A stretch of 64,000 bases of DNA from Pseudo-nitzschia pungens (Eukaryota > Bacillariophyta > Bacillariophyceae > Bacillariales > Bacillariaceae), in assembly GCA_037355855.1 (NCBI GenBank), contig CM074763.1:2418001-2482000 (forward strand), read 5' to 3'. Below are positions 53,451-64,000 of the stretch, in pieces. The position numbers were made by a program, and so were the translations under genes. Under the pieces are notes generated by a model. That model was given only the letters and a program-made list of their open reading frames with translations, did no database searches and was not told the DNA's origin. Positions within the stretch are counted from its first letter, which is position 1. Each line of letters starts with the position of its first letter.

Positions 53451-53770
53451 CATAAGTGAGAACACTTATGGTCCAGCAGGGCAGTAGACTTGAAAACAGA
53501 TGACAGTTGAAGTGTGCATCTGAGAGGTATATGTAGGTAGGGGAGCCTTGAGCAAACTGTACTTAGTGGCTTTAGGGCTTGGGTCAGGAAACAGTAGGAT
53601 CATAAGCGAAAACACTTAGGGTCCATCAGGGCAGTAGACTTGGAAACAGATGACATTTATACAGTACACCTGAGAGGGTTATGTAGGTGGTGGAGCCTTA
53701 AGCAAACTGTACTTAGCGGCTTTGGGGCTTGGGTCAAGAAACAGTAGGACCATAAGTGAAAACCTGGATG
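53451..53770. repeat. 150-bp tandem repeat, two full units and part of a third
   Basis: The unit start cataag.ga.aac occurs at 53451, 53601 and 53751, exactly 150 bases apart. Each unit includes ggtcca.cagggcagtagactt and gcaaactgtacttag.ggctt. Confidence 0.85.
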
Positions 53771-54082
53771 ACAGCTGACACCAATTGCTGCATGTACTAC
53801 AAAATTCCTAACAGGAATTCCGTAGTATCATAAGATCTTACTGTGAAAAGGGAATTCGAAACAGATGCGCTGCCCATAGATAACAATGCAGAACTAACAC
53901 GAAGTAATGATTAGTAATCTTACGGTACTTTTGAGGGGACATGGCTAAGTTACTGTAAAGATACGGTACCGGTATTATTTAATTTTTTTTTCTGCTCTCC
54001 TCATCGGCAAAAATTCTGCATTGATCAGTTTTAAAATCCAAAATCGAACCCGCTTTTCAACATACGTTCGAACAGCAGCATC

Positions 54083-55334
54083 ATGGGCAAAATGGAAGAC
54101 GAGAACGCCATGGCTGAAGCCACGGAAGTCAACACTGCCACTTTGCTGGATCCCGAAGTTGTTGAGATTCTTTCTGGCATGGATTCTTTCTTTATCCAGC
54201 AACGAGTCCGTATGGTTGAGGCATTGACCAGCGGATGCATCGAACAGGCAAACGTTTATGATGTGTTTGATCACGAAACCAAGAAGCGTATAATGGTGAG
54301 TGATCTAAAAATAGTTCCTTTACAATACGAATATTCAATATGCAAGCAGTCCCTCGTGCAGTCTTGATGTTTTCTATCCGTCTCAATCAATACTCAATTC
54401 TGACGCAAGCAATTTTTTCTCTTTTCATGTCTACCATCGAAACACCATGTAATTGCAAAACAAAACAACACAACAAAACGTGCTACAACAGATCATCAAG
54501 GAGGAATCAGATGACGTCTCCCGTTGTTGCTGCAAGCCACATCATTCCCTTTATGTGAAGTTCTTTTTGGTTGGAAGTGATGCCCCTGAACTCAAACCAG
54601 GACAAAAAGTTGATTGGACTTATCAGCCCACTGGTTCACCATTTATGACATTTGAACGGGAGGGATGTGACTGCTGCTGCAAGGGCCTGTGTCCCAAGCC
54701 CTTTCTTGGCTGCTGGGCTTGCTCTGAGGGATGTAGACAGATCGGAACCGTTCATGCTGGAGAGTTAACCGGTAGACCCGGTGAACTACATGGCAAGAGG
54801 GAACGTGCTAGTCTCATCGGAGAATCTATCCAACCAGTAGGCGGTGGAGGTTTCAAGCCCCTTATGCAAATGATGGACCGCGCTGATCCCAGCGATGCTT
54901 CCGGTAAGACTGAACTCTTTGCCGCCACCAGTGGACCTTGTTTGATTGGAGGTTGTGCTGCCTTCTGCTGTGATTTTCCCTTCGGAGCTGCTGTCGCAGA
55001 TAATAGCATGTTTGGAGATTCCTCTGCGCTTCATCGCCAAAACTTCGGTGATTTCGCCACCATCACCAAGATTAAACCTAAGTCATTTAGTCAAGGCATG
55101 CGCGAGATGTTTACTGATAGCGATCTCTACGACATCAAGTTCATCAACAAAACGGTCACCCCACAGCAAAAGGCAAATGTTTTGGCCCACATGGTTCATT
55201 TGGATTATATGTTTTTCGAGAATGACGTAGATATGTGTGGAAGTGACGGGAGCGGCTGTTACATCAACATCTGCAATTATTTTTGCTTCGGATGCCTTTG
55301 TCCTTGCAGAATCTATTGTAGTAGCAGCAGCTAG
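54083..55334 (+). CDS. Phospholipid scramblase-like protein, two exons
   Basis: Exon 1 is 54083-54295 and exon 2 is 54492-55334. The intron 54296-54491 (gtgagt...caacag, phase 0, 196 bp) contains an in-frame stop. The product is 351 residues. Cys clusters occur early in the domain (CCCKPHH; CDCCCKGLCPKPFLGCWACS), as in scramblases where such cysteines can be palmitoylated. The later part (GPCLIGGCAAFCCDFPF, TKIKPKSFSQGMREMFTDSD, VLAHMVHLDYMFFE) matches the conserved second half of the scramblase family. A Cys-rich tail (CNYFCFGCLCPCRIYC) follows. Such proteins act at membranes in lipid movement or signalling. The family assignment is from motif order. Confidence 0.85.
54296..54491 (+). other. 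Phase 0 intron of the scramblase-like gene
   Basis: GT-AG intron of 196 bases (gtgagtgatc ... ctacaacag) with an in-frame stop, joining ...KKRIM to IIKEESDD. Confidence 0.85.
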
Positions 55335-55905
55335 CGCAGTCGCGTTAGAAGATTGGTGCCGCCGCATTGAGTTGCAGTATATCAAAATGATGAGGAATGC
55401 GTCCAATTTGCAACAGCAACAAAACAAAAATATGAAGAGAGCGTTCGAGACAACACAACGTTAAAAGGAAGAGTTGTTGTTGTTGTTGTTTGTGAACGGC
55501 ATATGTGTTTGGAAGTGTGGTGCAGTGCATACACATCAAGGTGTGTGCTTTGTCGATACCATGGTTATGTTCCATACTATAGTAATAGTAGTAAACGATA
55601 TAGTTCGGTCGAAAAAGTTATATTTGACATTTGGTGCAGTCAGCGGTGATTGCATATCCAAAGACAACTTTCTATCGTTATGTCGAATTTCCACACTATC
55701 ATTTGTAGCGGCCCTCTCTGACCATCCGTGCCCTTCCGTTCCAAGAATTGTTGACTAAGTTTCTGGGACGGGTTTATTTCCTTGTGATCGTGCCTGTGTG
55801 AGTCATGGCGTTGTCACGGAATACCGTACGCTCAAACCCAATAGAAATGATTCTCGTTCTGTTGTTTGAAAAAAAATCGTTTGAATAGTAAATGTGCAGT
55901 ACAAA
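55335..55905. other. Convergent 3' region
   Basis: No gene seen. Gene ends converge here; aacaacaac and gttgttgtt runs occur. Confidence 0.5.
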
Positions 55906-56634
55906 TCAATCGTCCTGGTAGGCATAGTCAAAGAAATCTTCCTCGAGCTGAACTGCCTCCATAAAGCGCTTTTCGCACGCATCCAATTTTTGTTTCGCAG
56001 CTTCCTGTTCCGACGATGATGATGATGACAGAGCTGAAGCTTGGGATCTCAATCTTTCACCCTCTCGGTCCAAGAGTTCCCGCAGGTAGCTTATGACAGC
56101 CTCAAAGGCCGGTCCCGAGTGTAGGTCGACCCATTCGTATGTAACGAAATCTTTGCGGCAGATTCCGCCTTCGTTTGCGTGTTGATCTAAGACTGCCTGC
56201 CCCCAAGATAGATAGGACCACTCACAAACGACAATGACAGCCAGCATTTCTTCCAGATTCCGACTGGCCGCAGCACTTCGCATGAGATTGCAAAAGTTTT
56301 GTGTCACCTTTGCATCTGGTATGGAATCTCTTTCTTCCTTTGATATCCCTAGCTTTTCAAAGGATCTCTCGAAGTAAGTATTTTCTGGACCGGTAATCAC
56401 CGCCAGAAATTGGCATCCGGGGATCCGATCTGGGAGGCTGGGAAGGTGGGCAACGATAGATGCTAGCAAGATTACAAAAGAGTCCAGAAATCTGTGATCC
56501 TGTACTAGATAGCGTTTTAGTACGCGGTCCCTATCGATAGTGCCATCTGCCAGTTCTTTCGTAAATTTGTGATGGACAACGCGTTCCCATTGGTCGCCTA
56601 CTTTGGCCCGTAGTTCATCGGTGAATCTTGTCAT
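55906..56634 (-). CDS. TENA/THI-4 family protein (thiaminase II-like)
   Basis: The protein has 242 residues and no introns. The N-terminus (ELRAKVGDQWERVVHHKFTK, ELADGTIDRD, RYLVQDHRFLDSF at 41-53) is the classic TENA/THI-4 start, with Asp46 in the substrate-binding position. VVCEWSYLSWG (136-146) carries the Cys that is the nucleophile in TenA-type thiaminase II. EWVDLHSGPAF (167-177) is the usual C-terminal signature. Such proteins salvage the thiamine pyrimidine, a relevant role in algae, many of which need outside thiamine or its precursors. The C-terminal tail has a Ser run and an acidic end. Enzyme activity is inferred from these residues. Confidence 0.92.
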   Translation of the reverse strand: MTRFTDELRAKVGDQWERVVHHKFTKELADGTIDRDRVLKRYLVQDHRFLDSFVILLASIVAHLPSLPDRIPGCQFLAVITGPENTYFERSFEKLGISKEERDSIPDAKVTQNFCNLMRSAAASRNLEEMLAVIVVCEWSYLSWGQAVLDQHANEGGICRKDFVTYEWVDLHSGPAFEAVISYLRELLDREGERLRSQASALSSSSSSEQEAAKQKLDACEKRFMEAVQLEEDFFDYAYQDD

Positions 56635-59600
56635 TTCTCTGTCAGTAATCCTTGACGACGATTAAAAGCGCAAGTGATCTTATACTATGAAAGCCAACCG
56701 AGAGACATGAAACGATGACATGCGGCAGGATGGAGGGAGGAGATCTGATGAACTCGAGCACCACAAGCAATCTTAGCTTCGACGTAAAGTTACGAGTAAC
56801 TTAGTAGTAATACCGGTACAGTTGAGATGACAAAAAAATCTAATTCCAAAAAAAACATTCAGTCTGGGGTGGACTGTTGATTGGATAGGGTTTTCGATCA
56901 CGGTAAGGTTAGGAGTAACCTTACGCACACCCTGGTTTTCATGTTCGCCGATTTCATCATCTCCAACATCGACAGTTCCACACCGAACACTCGATGTAAG
57001 ATTACTCGTAGTCATTACCAGTAAACCACGCTGTCTAACGCAAAAGCAAGGATTACTTTCCGGTACCGGGTATGTACGCAGTAACTTACTGAGTAAGTTA
57101 CGTACGGTACACGTAGTACTTAGTACTTACGAAGTACATTGTTAGGAAAATCTTTCTGTGGAACGTCCTCGTCCATAAGGTTCAAGGTTTAGGCGCCTGG
57201 AACGCAGATACGACAAATGAAGTCAAAGGGAACGCAGATGGGGTACTTTGGGTCGGAATTCTTTGGTTGGTACGCTAATAGGGTAATAAACCAAAATGGG
57301 GATAAATTCGGTACGCAGATCTGGTAATGAAACAGATGATATTTTGCACTATATGCCTGACAGTATTTAACAGTACTAGGGCAATATTGCGTGCATGGGG
57401 AGAAAAACACGCACGGTGCATGGTAACTGCAAAAAAACCCGGTTGTACCCGTTTGAACCGGGTTTTTTTGCAGTACTGGTTTCTACTGCATAATTCCTCA
57501 AAATACGTAAGAATAAAAGGTTACGAGTACGGTAAGTAAGATCTTAACCTTAGTTAGTTCTCATGAGAAGCTGAAAGCAGTAACCTTGTGATCTACGTAG
57601 CACTATCCGAATGATTATCCTTACTACCAGTACGAGTACAAGTAAGTTACTCTAGTTTTCAAAATCAAAACTTATAGTGTGAGTAGTGAGTAAGGTTACT
57701 CCTCATACCGGTACGTTATGACACTGACGCTGCTGGCATCACATTTTCTCCTCCATGGTGCAGTAGACCACCACCAGTAGTACTGCAAGAGTACTACTAG
57801 TAGCAGTTATTTTGTCATTTTACAATTCGTAGTAATATTGTTGTCCTAGACATGACTACTTGTAGTAGTAGTAGTTATAAATCACGTTAAACTTAGGACT
57901 ACAAGTGTCACAAGTGACTTCCCCAACGCATTTCAATGCAATGACTACTAGACAGCTTCCGGTAATAACATGTAATGCTGCAATAATAGTACCAGGTACT
58001 CTACTAACATTTCAGTAACTGTCTCCTGATTTGTAACATACTAGTAGTAGTAGTAGTAGTATTTGCATTGCAGAACAGTACTCTAGCTACCTATCAACAA
58101 AGATTGTCGTGGGTTCCTGCAGAGAGTGCTCAACCCAGCAGCTAAAATCTCATCATTTAAAGCACAAGGTCAATTTTGAGTGTTTCTTTGTCTTCTCCTG
58201 TACCTCTTGCTCACAAAAGGTAGCGAGGCAAAGTAAGCCTTTTTCAACAACTCTTAATAACATGGGGATTGAGGTTATGTGCGGTGCTACTAGAAGTGGT
58301 ATGTTTCAGAACTACGTTTGAATGAATTTCAGCACTACATCACCAGCATGCCATTGAATGTTGACGGTGGGATGGGAGGCATTTTCGATTCTGTCACACG
58401 TGACTGGTGAATTTCTCACCACCCAACAAGAAGTTGGGGGGATATGACACTACTGTATCACAATTATGGCTGTCTCCCTTCCATTAGGTCAATATGCTGC
58501 TACAATAATATTTCTGTCCTGAGCTAGAGGACATGAAAATATTTTGGGGTGTGTCATGATCTTATGAAGTTTTACAAGTGTTCTGTAGTGGACTACTACT
58601 ACTACTTCACCAGCAGTTTGTCAGAAGACAGCACCATAGCAGTAATTCATTTGGTGATCAAGACTCTTTACAAAAAGAAGCAAATTCGTTGGTCCCCAAA
58701 GATATCGTAGCTCTAAATATGTAGGCTAATAAAATTGTAGCCCCAGTGAACATTTCCGGCGGAAATCAATCAATTACATGAATTTCAACTATGAGTTCAC
58801 CTAGACTGAAGATGTCCCCGTTGACGTCGTCGATGCGGTCGAGTTGGTTGAATGGACGAAACTTAACTAGGCTGCCGTCTTTACAGCCTACCCATACGGA
58901 TCGCCTATGCACCGGACTTGGCCATTCACACTTTCGGGAACGACCGGTTCCTTTTCGCTGCACACCTCGTTCGAACTCACTCCTGGTCAGTGCTGCGTTA
59001 TCGTCATGGTCATTTTCGGCTTGACGTATTCCTGAACAGTTGCGGCTGTTCACTACCAACAAAACAACTTTGTCGGGTTGATCTCTGGGCAGGCCGTTCC
59101 CTAAGGCAAACTGTAGGTGTAGTATCTAGCTTCAAAGTACGGAAGAGTTTCGTCAAAGGATCGAACTGACCCTGGAAAGTTGGCAAAGGGTAATAATATT
59201 GAATCACAATTAATCGTCGATTTCCAAGCAACCCCGTACTTTTTGCCGATACACACATTGCAAGAAAGCTTTGTGTTTCTTTTGCATCGGGACATTCTTT
59301 TTCGAAATAAAAGGACTGCAATGTACCAAAGTATTTGCTGAGCTATGTTTCTCCATGTCGACGAAACGTCAAAATTGCGTCATATCACAGTTCCGTACAA
59401 AAACACTTTATTTTAAACTTAAAAACCGAATACTACCGAACAGAAAAATTTCATGTGCATCACTCAAGATGATGTAATTGCTGTCTCGAAACCCACTGCG
59501 ATGAACGGTAACGACAATCGTTATTCGTACCATCCGTGAGTATCGGTTGCAAGTGCGAAACCCTGCGGAAATCTCATCCATCATCCGGTAACAATCCTTT

Positions 59601-59656
59601 TGGTACCTTTTTTTGCAGTCAAGCAATCTTTCCTTACAGAGGACAATTTGGTGGGT
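56635..59656. other. Gene-free stretch
   Basis: No coding region supported. It includes a perfect 19-bp inverted repeat (57426-57474), ggtaacgcagat-type repeats at 57200-57320, and TAC/GTA-rich motifs. A minus-strand frame at 59062-58766 (SVWVGCKDGSLVKFRPFNQL) has a few protein-like residues but no family match. Confidence 0.45.
57426..57474. repeat. Perfect 19-bp inverted repeat with an 11-base loop
   Basis: The left arm ACTGCAAAAAAACCCGGTT pairs with its exact complement after loop gtacccgtttg. It could be a hairpin RNA, a terminator-like structure or a tiny foldback element. Confidence 0.85.
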
Positions 59657-59854
59657 TTACTCCCCATCATCCGTGGCAATCATGCAGCACGCATAAATGA
59701 TGCCCGGAACATATCCACAGATGGTCAGGATGATCGCAATGATGAATTCGGTTCCACAGCCGAACTGCCAAAAAACACCTAGAGGTGGGAGGATGTAAGC
59801 GCAACACAGGCCGCAGCTCTTGTGGCAGCATCCATGAGGGCGTTCGTCGGACAT
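59657..59854 (-). CDS. PMP3/UPF0057 small membrane protein
   Basis: The start at 59854 gives 65 residues (MSDERPHGCCHKSCGLCCAY...). The body AYILPPLGVFWQFGCGTEFI and ILTICGYVPGIIYACCMI fits the two-helix PMP3 (proteolipid 3) signature, with ILPPLGVF and GY.PGIIYA clearly kept. These proteins affect plasma membrane potential and ion tolerance. An in-frame upstream ATG at 60043 would add 63 unrelated residues and is not preferred. The Cys-rich N-terminus is longer than in fungal and plant members. Confidence 0.9.
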   Translation of the reverse strand: MSDERPHGCCHKSCGLCCAYILPPLGVFWQFGCGTEFIIAIILTICGYVPGIIYACCMIATDDGE

Positions 59855-60304
59855 AATGATTTTCGTGTTAAAGAAACGGAGGGTGTGGACGCTTGGTGTG
59901 TTCAACTGTTTTGGATCAACAGACGAGAAACAAGTGAAGAGTGATGGTTGAGGTACAATCGTGTAATTCTCTTTATCTGTCCGATAGATGCTTAATTTTG
60001 TATTTGCTGGTATCCTAATGCCAGTAAAACGATCAACATTCATACTCTTACCTCAACTGAGTGAAAAGAAAATAATATTATGAGAACTTCTGTGAAAGAA
60101 CACTCGATCGATATTGGAATGCAAAAAATAATAATGCTCCCGCTCGTAGAGTTTACTCGTAGTAATTCAATCAATCATCTCTCAATCAAGAAAAAGATTT
60201 TTTTCGATACGCGAGAAGCTGTGAAACGGTTGGATCTCAAAGTTACAGTAAACCTCGTACAGCTTAGTAGTCGACATCTGGTATCAGGGTTTGTCACCAG
60301 GTCC

Positions 60305-60372
60305 TACATTCAACATCCCCAACTACTAATTTCTACGAAAACCGGCGTACAGCTGATAGGAATTCCGTAGTA
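60305..60372. mobile_element. Family I MITE, half copy
   Basis: It has the right half only: catccccaactactaatttc, then tacagctgataggaattccg ending tagta. The left arm is missing or too diverged to see. Confidence 0.7.
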
Positions 60373-60622
60373 AAATAGATTTCGTACGAAGTGCTTAAGT
60401 TACTTGAGGTACGAAGTATTTTTTTACTTATTCATCTACGGAAAGATTTATCATGAGGATAAAATATTACTTCTACCTAGTAGTATACGTAGTATTCAAT
60501 ATCATACTTGATTCGACAAAAAGAGTCATCCAATCCCAACGGAAACGCGTACGTACTACGTATTCCATCGGCACATTACGGATGTAGTAGTAAAAAATAA
60601 TCTTAAAGTAAGTTTACCGTAG

Positions 60623-61163
60623 CAGGCATGAACTCACTTATTGTTCAAACACTTATTTTTTTATAAAAAAGTAACAATAATCAGAACAACATGGCTTGCT
60701 GAATACAGAATTGTGCTCTGGAAGCGAAATACGACAAAATTCCTAACACGTACACTTCAGGACAGCTGTTAGGAATTTCGTAGTAGTTACAAGCAGTGTG
60801 TAGGACGCATCCAGAGCAGAATTCTTTATTCAGTAAGCCATGTTATTGTTCTAATTATTCTTACTTTTATATAAAAAAATTAATGTTTCATAGAGGAATA
60901 AGTGAGTTCATGCCTGGTCCTTGAAGATCATTTTCAGAATTGTGCTCTGGAAGCGAAATACTACTGTACAAAATTCCTCACAGTTGGCCGTTGGCTCTAA
61001 TTTCTACCTGAGCTTTTGAGGACAGCTGTTAGTAGGAATTTCGCAGTAGTTGCATGCAGTATGCGGGACACTTCCAGAGCATTCAGTAAGGCACCATATT
61101 GTTCTGATTATTTTGATTCTATAATTAAAGAAATGTTTAAACAATAAGTGAGTTCATGCTTGG
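60623..61163. repeat. Large foldback with a family I-like core and a partial tandem copy
   Basis: Arms caggcatgaactcacttatt (60623) and aataagtgagttcatgcctg (to 60917) are inverted. Inside, ggcttgctgaatacagaatt pairs with rough complements, and gtgctctggaagcg pairs with cgcatccagagcag. At the centre lie aaaattcctaac and gacagctgttaggaatttcg, related to the family I ends. A second, partial copy follows (about 60935-61163) with gtgctctggaagcgaaatac and ...aataagtgagttcatgcttg. Confidence 0.75.
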
Positions 61164-62644
61164 TAATCTTACTTGAAGATCATTATTTTGTATGATACTA
61201 TTTACTACGTATTTTTTACAAAGTACAAAATTGGTGCGATTTTGACGATTTTTTGGCGTCAACATGAACATGCTGCTGTCACTCCGATGGTAAGATATTA
61301 CCGGTATGGTCACTCATATCAAAAAGTAATGTACCAATTTCTACTCTGTCGGAAGTTGATCAACTTGTTGGTTTAATGACGAGAGGGCTAACTAAGGGAG
61401 GCCAAAGCTATGGATGTAAGTTACCGATTGCAACAGGGGCTGTTACAAACAATTGGTTTATCGTCTAGTCGCGGCGGTGCCCAAAATCGTCGCATATGCG
61501 CTTGTGCATTTTGGAGCAATCCTAACTTCTAAAGTATGCATCCAATAGCAACAAGTAATGGCTTGTTAGAAAGCTCTTACTCTCCTCTTTCAATAGGTTT
61601 ATGATTCTATAGACGTTAGAGCTGGTCTTGTTGTTGCAAATACTCAACCAAGTCAACACATGAATATTTCAGCATGCGCCGATTCTGGGCATGCTTTTTT
61701 ACTAGTAAGGGTTTCTACTGTCTACGAACATATAGAAAAAGGACAGACTGTCGCGAAAAGCGCTCCATCATGCAATAACCGGAACAAAAAAAGGGTGTCT
61801 CTCTCTAGCAAAGCGCTCTTCGACAGTCATCGAACTTCTTTCTCCTCCTTCAATGACGAAGTCACTGAAAGAAAACTACTGGTAAATGACCGGAAAGCAC
61901 ACTCCCTGATCAGGTTGTCTGCCGCGAAGTCCTTTCTTTTTATTCTACGACAAGTATCGCCTTTACCAAGTTTTCCCCGGATACTTTCTACCATTCCGAG
62001 GACCTCGGAAATAACTGTATTGATTTAGGTGCGAGCTCGCTCCAAGAGGAGCCAGCATTTATCTCCTAAGGCTTGATGATTCATCTTGGGATCGTATGGC
62101 ATTCTTCCAATTGTCGCATCTAACCCCACAGTGCATGAAACTTGTGATGCATACTATTGTTTTCTAACAACAGGATGGCAAGATTCAGAAACTATAAGTG
62201 AACTGATCCTTCTGTTACAAAGGATTGTCAGATTAAATTATTCCTGTCTCGCTTTTCATCAACGCAGTGCACCTGACGCGGAGAATTCGTTCCTATTGTT
62301 TCTGTGCTTGTCGCTTTTCTGTACAGCAAAGGCCCCAAATTCATAAATTCAATTAATGGATAATACAGATGAGTCGAAAGCCCTCTCACCAGAATATTGT
62401 TCATTCCAAGCTTCCGTCCGCGATTACTCGAAAGGCGTCGACTCCAACATTTCTCGAGAGTTGTATCGGTGAAATGCTTTGAAATTCGATCGTCATTCCT
62501 TTCGATTAAGCCTCGTTCTGACATTTGTCCTCTAGGTGTTCGTATAGGGGATATTGAACAAAAACATTTTGATCGGCATCGAGATCGCACGATCTCGTTG
62601 TTTTACCTCTGAAAATCTGTAATAAAGCGCGTACAATCACTCTC

Positions 62645-63013
62645 TCACTCGCTTTTGTTGCAACTTCCTGCCTCCTTTTGAATCATGGCCTCCAAGGATT
62701 CCAAATCCACTCCCTCCACTCTCTCGACCTCTCTTCCGTTTTTGAAGAAGACGAAAGTCGGAAATGCCTTGATCTCAACCAGCACATCCAAAAAAGATGA
62801 GTCTAAATCATCCTCGTAGACATAACCAATGGGAGTGGGTGATCTGCTGGCAATCTCTCCCTGAAGGCGTGGCTTGCAAACTTTACAGGGGCCGCACCAT
62901 CTGGCGCTGAAGGTCACGACGCAGCCATCGGTTTCGTGGGCGTTCATAAAGTCGGTCAGTTCTTCCTCCGTTGCAATTTCGACAAAATTCTTACTCGGAA
63001 CTGTCGTCGACAT
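62645..63013 (-). CDS. Thioredoxin
   Basis: The start at 63013 gives 122 residues (MSTTVPSKNFVEIATEEELT). The active site WCGPC is at 39-43 and the conserved cis-Pro is P85 in AFPTFVFF. The remaining thioredoxin fold follows (FFKNGREVERVEGVD). Upstream in-frame codons from 63184 (MMEPQTKQ...) could be a longer N-terminus, but they look like untranslated sequence. Without them it lacks targeting signals and is probably cytosolic; it would reduce disulfides in target proteins. No introns. Confidence 0.9.
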   Translation of the reverse strand: MSTTVPSKNFVEIATEEELTDFMNAHETDGCVVTFSARWCGPCKVCKPRLQGEIASRSPTPIGYVYEDDLDSSFLDVLVEIKAFPTFVFFKNGREVERVEGVDLESLEAMIQKEAGSCNKSE

Positions 63014-63254
63014 AATACCGTAGTTCTGCATGTGAATGTGGATGCGGATACTGATGATGCCTGATTGGGCTGAGCAAGATTTGACTGGGTACCGGTAGAA
63101 TTTTCTGACGTTGTTTTCTTTCGTTTCGCAGCTGTTATTTTTTGGTAAAGGTTGCGTGAATTGCTTTGTCTGAGGTTCCATCACGGTACGGGTAAGGTTA
63201 CGTTGTTTGTTCGCGTGTGATTTTGGTCGATTTTTTTACAAAAAGGTGAGAGAT

Positions 63255-63646
63255 TGAGTGATTCCCGGAAGTACATAACACATTAACCTTACTTATGTAT
63301 CCTAGAAAATGTAAGGGAACGTTCCTGAAAACATAGGGAGATATATTTAGGTTTTCAGCACATATATAGTGGAAGGGCCGTCTGTCCGACTTCCACTCGA
63401 CATAAACTTAGATGGAATCTACGAATCAATTTTTTTGCTGGCACGCAAAAAATAGTCGATAGACGCGTGGGTTGACAGTTAAAAGCGAATTTTTGTTTCT
63501 TTTTCCAAGATTCCTAGTTCCAAAATAGGCCTCGTGCGTTGAGAGAGATCTAGGTTTTCCGTTGGGCGCGCAATTTTTATATGTGTTATGTCATTCCGGG
63601 ATTGCTTATATGTATTATGTCGATATGTACTTCCGGGAATCACTCA
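63255..63646. mobile_element. MITE-like element, family II, 392 bp
   Basis: The ends are perfectly inverted over 23 bases, starting TGAGTGATTCCCGGAAG. The centre holds a hairpin (agtggaag ... cttccact) followed by cgacataaa, as in the copy at 23016-23372. Confidence 0.85.
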
Positions 63647-63804
63647 TTGAGACCCCGCACACAAAAAACGTACGAAGTAAATTACGTAGTAAGATCTTAG
63701 TTCCAAACGCCCAAAACAGCAAAACGGAAACCTTGGGTAATTTATTGGTGCTTCACTCCCACGAAATGCAGATTCTTACTCGCTATTTTTTTTTGCCTTC
63801 ATAT

Positions 63805-64000
63805 TGAGTGATTCCCGAAATACATAATACTTTATTTTAAGTGACATAAAACATGTTAAATTGGATTCCCGATTACTCAGGCAAATAAATCTAATGCTGA
63901 TGCACATAAAAAGCTGTAGTGCCGTCTGTCTGACTACAATGGTTACATAAACATGAACGGAATCACGCGCCAAAAAAGAATCTACCGTACGCGTATTATA
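63805..64000. mobile_element. MITE-like element, family II, cut by the window end
   Basis: It begins TGAGTGATTCCCGAAATAC and reaches a centre with tgtagtgccgtctgtctgac and ttacataaacatgaacggaa, like the copy at 63255. The right end lies outside the window. Confidence 0.7.

Larger units (their letters stand above)
51511..54082. other. Gene-free repeat-rich stretch
   Basis: No coding region supported. It contains a family I MITE (52128-52228), a cacgtgccaaacacgtgccaa repeat near 53043-53090 and a 150-bp tandem repeat (53451-53770). Confidence 0.5.
59855..62644. other. Spacer with foldback elements
   Basis: It contains a half copy of the family I MITE (60305-60372) and a large foldback (60623-61163). 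Open frames at 61660-62590 on either strand are not recognised. Confidence 0.45.

Noticed and set aside
61660..62590. Open frames on both strands, possibly a degraded transposon
   Set aside because: Several frames look partly protein-like, but no motif of any transposase or polymerase could be recognised.

Overview
This window looks like nuclear DNA of a diatom or a close stramenopile. The clues are a plastid protein with a signal peptide followed by a Phe at the cleavage site (19142-20814), DUF4116 repeats, a TPR-like and a class C GPCR-like family of a kind I associate with expanded diatom families, short GT-AG introns, and an intron-containing elongator tRNA-Met. The genus cannot be set from this sequence; a pennate diatom is my best guess (inference).

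Layout. 1-14.3 kb: a membrane protein cut by the window edge, a broken TPR-like gene, a small secreted protein, a predicted beta-barrel gene, tRNA-Met(CAT) and a low-complexity acidic protein. 16-21 kb: a serine carboxypeptidase and a plastid-targeted Rossmann-like protein. 21-25.2 kb: decay, with a DUF4116 pseudogene carrying a SINE-like insertion and flanked by a MITE, then a class C GPCR relic. 27-32.2 kb: two unrecognised proteins and a mitochondrial 2-oxoglutarate/malate-type carrier. 32.95-43.36 kb: a composite Ty3/gypsy-type LTR retrotransposon. 44.8-51.5 kb: three cellular genes in repeat-rich DNA. 54-64 kb: phospholipid scramblase-like, TENA/THI-4, PMP3 and thioredoxin genes, again among repeats.

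The most interesting part is the mobile DNA. One LTR element has identical outer LTRs and a TGTAC target duplication. It contains an inverted, truncated and diverged copy of the same family flanked by a 1.3-kb direct repeat, and a 177-bp SINE-like element sits in only one of its LTRs with a 10-bp target duplication. Two families of small inverted-repeat elements and a nested 300-bp foldback recur elsewhere. gag and pol are in one frame, separated by a single TGA.

The cellular genes look like ordinary, independent eukaryotic genes; I see no operon-like pathway or defence cluster. At least five loci need a one-base frame change to read through, so either several are decaying or the assembly carries indel errors. 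Intergenic DNA is full of short TACCGGTA / GTAAGGTTAC-like and ACTAGTAGTAC-like motifs.
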